From the NCBI GenBank assembly GCA_003290165.1, contig QNQO01000682.1, positions 248,001-312,000 of the forward strand: a DNA stretch of 64,000 bases, read 5' to 3'. Position 1 is the first letter of the stretch. Every line of letters starts with the position of its first letter. The notes beneath the pieces are model-generated. The model was given only the letters and a program-made list of their open reading frames with translations, did not search any database and had not been told where the DNA came from. The DNA comes from Berberis thunbergii (Eukaryota; Streptophyta; Magnoliopsida; Ranunculales; Berberidaceae). Position numbers and translations under genes: made by a program. Below, in pieces: positions 56,271 through 64,000 of this stretch.

Positions 56271-58119
56271 TTATCTTTTGCTAGTCCTCGAGCAAATCTA
56301 AGAAACAAAATAAAGGACTCAAATGACTTAATCTATACTTTCCAACATTTGTCTCAGAGATTTTCAACGGACCATGACATGTTAAGATTCTTTGTAAACA
56401 CAAGATTAAATCCACATCATTCGAAAATTAATACACGTTCATAGCAATGATATAAAAGTTTACAATTAAATCAATCCAAGTGACTGTGAAACTCAAGCGC
56501 GTGCCAAGAAGAATTAACCCAAAAATCTCACTGGATGCACTCTTTTCTTTTTCACTGATTGTTTGGTAAAATCACTCTTCTTATTCTAGTTGTATGTGAG
56601 AGGATTGATGTAAAAGGGAAACAAATAGCTCACATATGATATAACAAGAAATAATGGCATTTTCTGACTCTTTTTTTCTTTTATATATATATATATGATC
56701 TCATGGAAGGAATGCTACTACTTGAATGCAAGAACTAGGGACCTCATTCAAATCTCCACATCGTGACATTGCAAGACACACTCAATCAAAAGGTCTTAAT
56801 TAAGGTTGTAATGGGGCCAGAGGTCAAGGGAAGATAAAGAACGGATATGAAATTTTCAAAGGGCTTGAAGAAATGGTGAAAGCATGTAATAAGATTAGAG
56901 ACATTAGCAAATAATCATATGGTTCAAGACATAAGTGGGAAAATGACGAGGTGGCCCATTGATAATTAAGAGCTTCAGCAATTATTTTGTATCTATTGAA
57001 AATAATTGAACTATCTATATGGTACTGTAATACTGAATGGATATAGATAAGAACTTGTATCCCATTTGTAACTCTTTTTTTGTACAATTCTTTTTTAGCA
57101 AGTCTTTTTCTAGAACTGTCTACCACAAGGGTCTCCCCCACACTTATTTTTCAACATACCTTGAACCACAATAAAGTATCTGCAAATCAAATTATGGTTC
57201 ACTCTTTTTATTAGGTTAGGGATAGAAAATGAGGCTAATGAAATAAAAGGCTTAATAACAGGCTCAATGGGGTTAACCTAAAGGAAATATATTATGGATC
57301 GGGCTTATTTGGCAATGGTGGAAACTAGGTGTCTTGATCATGTCAAGCATGTCATGCAATTCAATATGATGCTTTGAACGAAAATAATACAAGTTCTAGT
57401 GTTTAATTCTTAATTTTGAAAGCAATCCAAGTAGCAATCAAAGCAAACAAAATTGAGATCATGCAATGAATTATTATTGACAAAAGAAATAAAAGATGAC
57501 CTAACTAAAAACTCTCAAAATCAAAGGAACAATAGGCTCAAAACTCACATATGGGTTATAATGAGTTAAATTTAACTAACATGCTATGAGTACCAATTAC
57601 TAAGTTCATTACATGCGAATTTGCATATGATAACCATAAATAAGCATTAACCAAATAATAATATTAGATCTTAAATTATGTTTATAAATCACCTTAAAGT
57701 CATGCAATTAAAAACCAAATCTCATCATTGTGTTGGAAAGTATCCTAAGACTCAAAACAACTATAAATTCTTTTTTATTTTTTTTATTTTTTTATTTTTT
57801 ATTTTATTTTTATGACACTAATACCAACAAAGAAAATAAACACCAACAAATTTTTTTATAAGGGACTGACACTTTCTTTTTTCAAAATAAAACAATGTTT
57901 TGTTCCCCCCACACTTAAACCTAACATTGTCCTCAATGTTAATAGATTATAGCACATCTAATGAAAGATTTAAACATGGAAAAACAAACTACTAACAAAC
58001 AAAAGCAAAAATAACGAAAATAAAATAAAGGGATAAAAAAAAAAAAAAAAGCAAATCTGATTGGGTTGCCTCCCAATAAGCGCTTGTTTTAACGTCGTGC
58101 AGCCTGACTGTATCTCCAA
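56271..58119. other. Ath-2 3' non-coding region
   Basis: AT-rich, with 'ttttatatatatatatat' (56676) and T/A runs (57770-57800, 58030-58051). No env-like ORF is seen in the place where some Athila elements have one. Confidence 0.5.
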
Positions 58120-58560
58120 TTAATCCTCAGAATAAGTGGGAACATGGAGTGATACGTCCTCTACGTCATGCTCCACAAATGACTCATAATAGGGCTTAAG
58201 TTGATGATGTTTCACTTTAAACTCCTTCCCGGTTGTGACACTCTTAATATGTATAGCACCATGGGAAAAAACATTAGTAACAATAAGAGGACCAACCCAT
58301 TCAGAACGTAACTTACCAGTTCTAAGACATGATTGGAAAATCAAGACTTTCATTCCAATGACAAAAGTATTTCCATGGATCATCTGATTATGAAAAACTA
58401 TGGTGTCCTCCTTATAATTGCCTTTACTATCATAGGCCTCATCTTGAATCTTTTCGAGATCATTCAACTGAAATTTCTTTCGCTTTTTTGTGTCATAGGG
58501 AACTCCATTTCTCTCATATCCAACGGCAGTAGTGATGTTGGTCTCAAGTTCATCCTCGTT
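58120..58560 (-). pseudogene. Ath-2 integrase C-terminal fragment
   Basis: The minus strand is open from about 58540 to 58120: EDELETNITTAVGY, then KFQLNDLEKIQDEAYDSKGN, MKVLIFQSCLRTGKLRSEWV and GPLIVTNVFSHGAIHIKS. This is the C-terminal GPY/F-type domain that ends Athila integrases. The zinc-binding HHCC domain and the DDE catalytic core are absent. It directly follows the protease (58591-58851), so at least RT, RNase H and most of integrase have been deleted. The frame itself is undamaged to its natural stop. Confidence 0.8.
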
Positions 58561-58590
58561 TTTAGGTCTAACAATTTCTGGGCCAAATTG

Positions 58591-59045
58591 TCACACATTA
58601 ATAGAAAAACAACAATGATTTTTAACAGAATATCTTGTGGCTTCAAAAATGTTGAAGCCAATCACATCACCATCAAATTCCATGGTTAGTTTCCCCGCAT
58701 GCACATCAATATTTGTCTTCGCAATTTTCATGAAGGGGCGCCCTAAAAGAAGAGACAAAGGTGATGAAAATTCTGAATCTTCCATCTCAAGCTTATAGAA
58801 ATCTGTTGGGAATATCAAATGGTTAACCTGCACCAACACATCTTCCAACAAACCTCAAGGATATGCATTAGAACGGTCAGCCAATTGAATAATAACACCA
58901 TCATTTTTTAACTTCCCGAGATTCATATATCAATAAATAGAATACGGCATAACATTAATTGAAGCACCTAAGTCTAACATTGCATTTTCAATTTTAGTAT
59001 TACGGATAACACAAGGGATAGTGAAACAACCTGGATCCTTACACT
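58591..59045 (-). pseudogene. Ath-2 retropepsin remnant
   Basis: Active site AMLDLGASINVMPYSIY (near 58990-58940), with a stop right after it and another before GLLEDVLVQVN. Then FYKLEMED, LLLGRPFMKIAKTNIDVHAG and LTMEFDGDVIGFNIFEATRY. Full family order is present; two stops inactivate it unless read through. Confidence 0.85.
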
Positions 59046-59870
59046 TCGGTGGCAATTTCCTTTAAAGAACTGCGGAGACATTCTCACTTACCTTAACTAC
59101 CTCTCCGTCTCGAAGACGTCTCTTTGTTGTGCAAAGCTCCTTCAAAAAAAAATTCATACTTAGGCACTTGCTTAATAGCATCAAGAAGCGGAATATTTAC
59201 TTGGACTTTTCGGAAGGTTTCCAAAATTTCCTTATTCTGTTCATCTTTCCTAAATTTGACAAACCTACCTTGAAAATACACAAAAGGTGGAACAAGATTA
59301 ACAGAAACTGAATTTGGAATGTTCACCTTCTTACCTTGGAGTTCTAGTGTTTCAATGATGGCTGGAGAATCCTTATGTAACTCAGTTTCCCTATTTCGAC
59401 TATGTTTAGGGACTATTGGCTCATTCTAAATTTGCCTACCACTCCTCAATGTAATTGCTTTTGAAGTTTCAAACCTGCCCTTCTGATTTGGAGTGATAGA
59501 ACTAGGAAGTTTTCCTCGCTCGCGAATTTGTCCAATAAACTCAGCTATTTATCCCATCTGTATCTTCAAATCTGTTATATCTTTTGTTTGAATCGGCTGA
59601 GAAATAGTTAATGATTTCAAAATCTCATCATAATTAAGCGGAATACCTGAATTGTGCTGAAATGCTTCAGGTGGTCCTTGAAAGAAACCAGGGGATGACC
59701 GATTCGAAGTTTGTGTTGAGGTTGTTTTGAATTTCTCCATCCAAAACTGGGGTGATTTCTCCAACCTTCATTGTAGGTGTTCGAATAAGGATTATTCCTA
59801 TAGTGATTTTGCCCTTGAAAACCTACTGCATTGACATTCTTCCAACCGCCATTCTCAATCAGTTGAGGAC
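59046..59870 (-). pseudogene. Ath-2 Gag-protease linker
   Basis: Reads in several frames: GFFQGPPEAFQHNSG (59690), then KDEQNKEILETFRKVQVNIP and LLDAIKQVPKYEFF (59240-59150). This is the conserved linker of Athila polyproteins. Frameshifts at ~59760 and ~59540. Confidence 0.75.
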
Positions 59871-59871
59871 A

Positions 59872-60819
59872 TTAATCAGATGGATGTTCTGACTTAGTAC
59901 ACACGCCGCAAACTTGTGCAACTTCTAGCACATTTGGCTTCCCTAGAGCTTGAGTCACAAGTGAGGTAAGATTAGCCATTTGAGCTTCCAAACTAGAATT
60001 AGTACTTACCTCATTGACTTGGCGTGACGGCTCTCCAATTCCTTCATATTGTTGGGCATTTAAAGCTCGGTTTGCAATCAAAGTCTTTGTTGCTACTGGA
60101 GTTTTATCAACCAAACCTCCTCCTGTCGCTGCATCTAACATTTGTCGCTCAAGAGGAAGCAATCCCTCATAAAAGTATTGAATCAGGAGCTCCTCGTTCA
60201 TCTCATACTGCGAGCATGATGCTATGAGAGTTTTGAAGTGCTCATAGTAAGCCTGATATGATTCTCCTGGACCTTGTTGTATGCCACTGATTTTCTTCCT
60301 CAATAAGATAATTTTGGAAGTTGGGAAGAATTTCTCTAGAAACACCTTCTTCATGCTCTCCCAAGAATATATTGTTTCGGAAGGTAGTTCATAGAGCCAA
60401 TCCTTAGCCCTATCAGCCAGAGAACAGGGGAACGCTCTCAACTTTAGGATGTTTTCATCCACATTTATTGGCGTCATACTAGAGCATACAACTTAAAATT
60501 CCTTTAAATTTTTATTTGGATCCTCCATAGAAAGACCATGATACTTCGGAATATGATGAAGTAGGCTGGATTTCAACTCAAATGACTCAGTCTTGCCCTG
60601 CGCGGCTAATGGATACTGAATGCACAATGGTGCGACATTGTCCAAGGTGGATGCCAAAAGTTCTTTAATAGATCTATTATCTCCCATGTCGAACTCTTCA
60701 GATTTAGATTCAGAGCTAGATGTTTGTGGCTCTTTTGTTTCTCTTTTTCGTCTTCTAAATATTTTCTCGGACTCATAATCGTATTTTACTAAGTTTTCGC
60801 TAGATCTTCTGTTGCGCAT
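59872..60819 (-). pseudogene. Ath-2 Gag, nearly complete, one internal stop
   Basis: Starts at the ATG complementing 60817-60819 (MRNRRSSENLVKYD). The capsid runs through LKSSLLHHIPKYHGLSMEDP, a stop at 60493-60495, then LRAFPCSLADRAKDWLYELP, FLEKFFPTSKIILLRKKISG and ESYQAYYEHFKTLIASC. The stop falls in the usual 'LKEFHVVCSSM' segment and is a single-codon change. The nucleocapsid cysteines are reduced to CGVCTKSEH before a stop at 59872. About 310 codons, close to the expected length. Confidence 0.85.
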
Positions 60820-60906
60820 GAACTGGTACCTGAGATAAAGAAAGAAAAAATCAATAAAAATATAAATTAATAAATAAAAACTAATTAAGTAATCAACAAC
60901 TTTTCT

Positions 60907-60926
60907 AATCCCCATCAACGGCGCCA
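60907..60926 (-). other. Ath-2 primer binding site
   Basis: TGGCGCCGTTGATGGGGAT on the minus strand matches the tRNA-Asp 3' end complement with two differences. Confidence 0.85.
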
Positions 60927-60931
60927 AAAAT

Positions 60932-62645
60932 TGATGCGATATTTTAGTAGCACACAACTTAATACCTGCTTTGTGATTGTAGTAAAGAATAAGTAGAGAT
61001 CGTTCTAGACCGGGGATTAGAGGGTTTGTCAATTAACACTAATAATAACTAAACGACAACTAACAATCTAATTAATTAAATAAAAGGGGATTGGATTTTC
61101 TAAATTAAACTATGAATATAACTATGAAAATTACTATGAAGATAATAAAACTAAAGGGATGACAAATATTAGAAATTAGCTAAGGGTTTATCTCCACACA
61201 CCAAACATATGCTTATAAATCAATCTTCAATAATCACTTGCTAACTCGTGAGAGACAATGCTCAAGACTAACCGTGACCGCACTGCATTAATCTTATTGT
61301 TTTTCCAAGTTCGTTGAATTAAACTAAGCGTCGCTTTCAAACTATTCTTATCATGCTATCTAAACAGGAATCGCAAGTTAAATAACAATCTAAGATCATT
61401 AAGTTTTGTGGAAAATATGAACACTGACTAGGCAATTACAAGTATGATCAACATTTTGTTCTTGCCTAGGTTTCTACTTAACCTTACCAACGTTCCTTGG
61501 TATTTACTACTTGTGAGTACAGAATCATAACAATTAGATGAAACTCTCCTATACTCTAGCCCCAGATCCTAGCATGCTTACTAAGTTGGCTACCTTAACA
61601 AACATACAAAGAAAAGTTCTCTATAAAGCAGTTAAGCAAAACACTATCACTAATAGCAAGGAAGATTAAATTCAATTAATTTATAAAGCACATGTTCGGG
61701 GCTTCGAATCCACCACTAACTAAGAGGAGTTTAGCTAGACATATTAATTATTTTCGAATAGCAATACATAATTAATATCAAACTAAAAATAAGAGAAAGA
61801 TATTAGAAATAACGTTGTCGCATGTGCGTGGTGGTACTGAGTGAAAACTGGGGTGCGAAAAGCGCGATATCTCTTCCTTCACCTTCCTCACGCGGCCTGC
61901 TCCTTCACAATCTGCTTCACCTCTCTTCCTTCTCGATCTTTGTTTTTACTATGAGATTGGACTGCAAATGTGTGGCGACGGAAGGGCGACGATCGGATGA
62001 GAGAGAGATGAAGACGGTGGCGATGGGTTTAGGGTTGGCGACGATCAGGGATAGAGAGAGAGTGAGAGGGACTAAGATGAGGGTTTATTGACGATGGTGC
62101 GAGAAGGTGATGGAGGCGATTGCTGGATTGCGATGAATAGTGGAAGAGATGGATGTAGGTTGTGGTTTACTGCGGCTGTGGATGAGGACGATTGATGAGC
62201 TGTGGTTGTGATGGCAGGGTGTGGATGTTGTGTTGGATGATGAACTAAGACAGGGATGGGGGACGATAATGGTTGCGGCTGTGGATGAGGACGGCGATGA
62301 TGGGTTCAGGACGATGGGCTTGATGGTTGTTGTGAAGGAGGACGATGGCGGCTGTGGGAGGGTTAGGGCTTGTTGTGGAGGCTGTGGATGGATGATCTCT
62401 CAAAGCCAGGTATCGTCCCCTTTTTATTCTTGTTTTCTTCTTTCTGTGGTTTCCTTGTTGGTGTAGGTTCCTTGTTTTCTTGTTTGTGTGATTTCCTTGT
62501 GCAATTAGTATTCCTAAATTGCCAATTTGCTTCTATTTTAAAATATTGTAATTGAAAACCTACATAAACATGAAAATAGCAATTAGTACCATAATTAACA
62601 AGTGATAGCTACAAATATATATAGAAATATGGTACTAAAAATAGT
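60932..62645 (-). repeat. Ath-2 5' LTR (outer end truncated)
   Basis: Matches 54515-56257 until 'ggtactaaaaatag' at 62645. The last ~19 bp present in the other LTR ('cctacttatgcccctatca') are replaced by unrelated sequence. Confidence 0.88.
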
Positions 62646-62960
62646 AGAAAAGAGGCAGGGACGATGAAAACATGTAAGAGAGGGGAAAGAATATGAAGAC
62701 GGTGGCAGGGCATTCGTTTTCCTGCGAGATTGGAATGGGGAGGGTGGGAGAGGAAGAGGATTCCATACGAGTGGAACGGCTGTGGTCGTTGAATTTGGTA
62801 TAAAAGAAAAAAAAACATTTTTTCGGATTTTTTTGGTTGAAAATAAAAGGAAAAAAACATTTTAGGAATACTGCTACATATTAGAGCATCTTTCTATTTT
62901 GAAAAAAAGAAATCTGTCAATTCAAGGGTGTTTTAGTTCTCTCTGAAACAAAAGAGTGAG
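62646..62960. other. Unassigned flank of Ath-2
   Basis: G-rich then A/T-rich sequence; nothing identified. Confidence 0.3.
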
Positions 62961-63125
62961 TCTAGCCAGCCAGGTTTGCTGGTCAATTTTGGCAAGGTCT
63001 TGGTTATTTAATACTTTTTACCCCTTCTCTTCAAAACACAACCACAAACATCAGTTATAAAAGGGGTAGAATTGTAAATGGGCCAAAACCTGGCCCAAAA
63101 TTGGCCAGCAAACATGACTGTCTAG
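62961..63125. repeat. ~165-bp inverted repeat, MITE-like
   Basis: Arms 'ggtttgctggtcaattttgg' (62973) and the complement of 'ccaaaattggccagcaaaca' (63095) pair, with the outer 'tctag' and 'tctaga' words at the ends. No target duplication is certain. Confidence 0.55.
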
Positions 63126-64000
63126 AATTGGGCAAAACAAAAGGTACAAATTGTCACAATGTTTATGCCATATCTAGGGATCTTAACTCGTTTAACACTA
63201 ACAGAAATTGATTGTTTTGTTTTGATTGCTACATATTGATAAATTAATGTCGATTTTAGGTGAAATTTGGGAAACATCAGGGAGCCTCAATATCCTCCAT
63301 CATCCTAGAGATCCTCATAATCCATCAATCGAACACAAACACACACAGAGAGCCTCCCTTGCGCTAGGGGCCTGGCTCTCTAGAATTTTTCGATTAGCTT
63401 ATATTATAATAGTTTTATATTGTTCTTGACAAGTTTGTTTTAGCATCTATTAGCAGTTCTCCAGTGTAGTGTTGAGGATGACAAGTTTGCTTTTTAGCAA
63501 GGATTGTAATTTCGTTTTTCAAGTTCATTTTGGGCTCCTGATTTTAAAAAGTATTTTGGTGTGTAAAGAAAAATTATAAAAATTTTGAAGATACATAAAA
63601 TATATATATAATAATTTTCGAGAGTATATGGAATATGTGAAAAAAATAAGACACGGGTAAATAAATCTATTAAATAGATTAAATGGAGTTTAAATACCGA
63701 GAAATGAAACAAACATGAAATCAATAAATAATTAGAAAATCAGAGGGTGGTTTCAAAAATCAATATATAAGTAAAAAGAATAATAATTAGAAAATAAAGG
63801 AGGTGGTTTCAAAAATCAATAAATAATTACAAGAATTGATAATACGAAAAAAAATAATACTAAAATTCACGAAAACACTCCGAAATTTTTCAAAAAAAAC
63901 CCTCGAAATATGTAAATTTTGGTAGCTAATTTTTGTATTTTCACGAAAAAAATGAAATTTACTCAAAATTTCTGAAATTAACGAAAAAACCTCAAAATTT
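63126..64000. other. AT-rich sequence, nothing identified
   Basis: It holds a ~75-bp tandem duplication at 63719-63830 ('ggtggtttcaaaaatcaata' twice) and TA runs at 63600. No gene or element end recognised. Confidence 0.35.

Larger units (their letters stand above)
54515..62645 (-). mobile_element. Ath-2: minus-strand Athila-type element, RT-RNase H-integrase core deleted
   Basis: LTRs at 60932-62645 (5') and 54515-56257 (3'); tRNA-Asp PBS; Gag, linker, protease, then directly the integrase C-terminus; PPT. It inserted 10 bp past the CACTA-4 duplication. The LTRs differ by roughly 4% over their first 430 bp by eye, far less than those of Tat-C, so it is the youngest dated insertion here. The outer end of the 5' LTR is truncated. 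Confidence 0.92.

Noticed and set aside
1..64000. Assigning the sequence to a named species
   Set aside because: Element families and gene motifs fit flowering plants in general; I see nothing diagnostic of one species.

Overview
The window looks like nuclear DNA of a flowering plant. It is almost wholly repetitive: nested, decayed LTR retrotransposons (Ty3/gypsy Athila and Tat types), CACTA DNA transposons, a TRIM and a palindrome array. The species cannot be named from sequence alone. I see no intact protein-coding gene, tRNA or complete rRNA; every coding segment carries stops, frameshifts or missing domains.

Layout. 1-15046: 3' part of a non-autonomous Tat-like element (Tat-A), its apparent LTR split by a 9.4-kb CACTA (CACTA-1, 5374-14762, TSD TCT). 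15047-15800: loose Tat RNase H remnant. 15801-22029: decayed plus-strand Athila (Ath-1) from 5' LTR to RNase H, cut off by the next element. 22030-28535: second Tat-like copy (Tat-B) carrying a GGGAT-rich insertion. 28535-30246: right part of a CACTA related to CACTA-1 (CACTA-2), abutting a 53-bp 5S rRNA fragment. 30301-31811: right end of a different CACTA (CACTA-3). 31936-46500: a plant mobile domain (PMD) gene remnant, split between adjacent codons by a third Tat-like copy (Tat-C, 32115-44818) that itself contains a TRIM and a 2.4-kb solo-LTR-like insertion. 46795-48470: palindrome array. 48602-54501: CACTA-4 (TSD ATA). 54515-62645: minus-strand Athila (Ath-2) lacking RT, RNase H and the integrase core. 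62646-64000: AT-rich DNA with a small inverted repeat.

Two systems stand out. CACTA-1 is a gene-fragment collector: on one strand it carries exon pieces resembling AGPase small subunit, HOS15, RLP24, a TGA bZIP factor, a GH1 beta-glucosidase, MCM7 and RPL35, plus unidentified exons, several with introns and splice sites kept. CACTA-4 carries a choline/ethanolamine kinase exon the same way. Second, the three Tat-like copies share an unusual plan: sense gag-protease, no visible reverse transcriptase or integrase, a 3' tandem-repeat zone whose period differs between copies, and an antisense Transposase_28-like/coiled-coil ORF before the 3' LTR.
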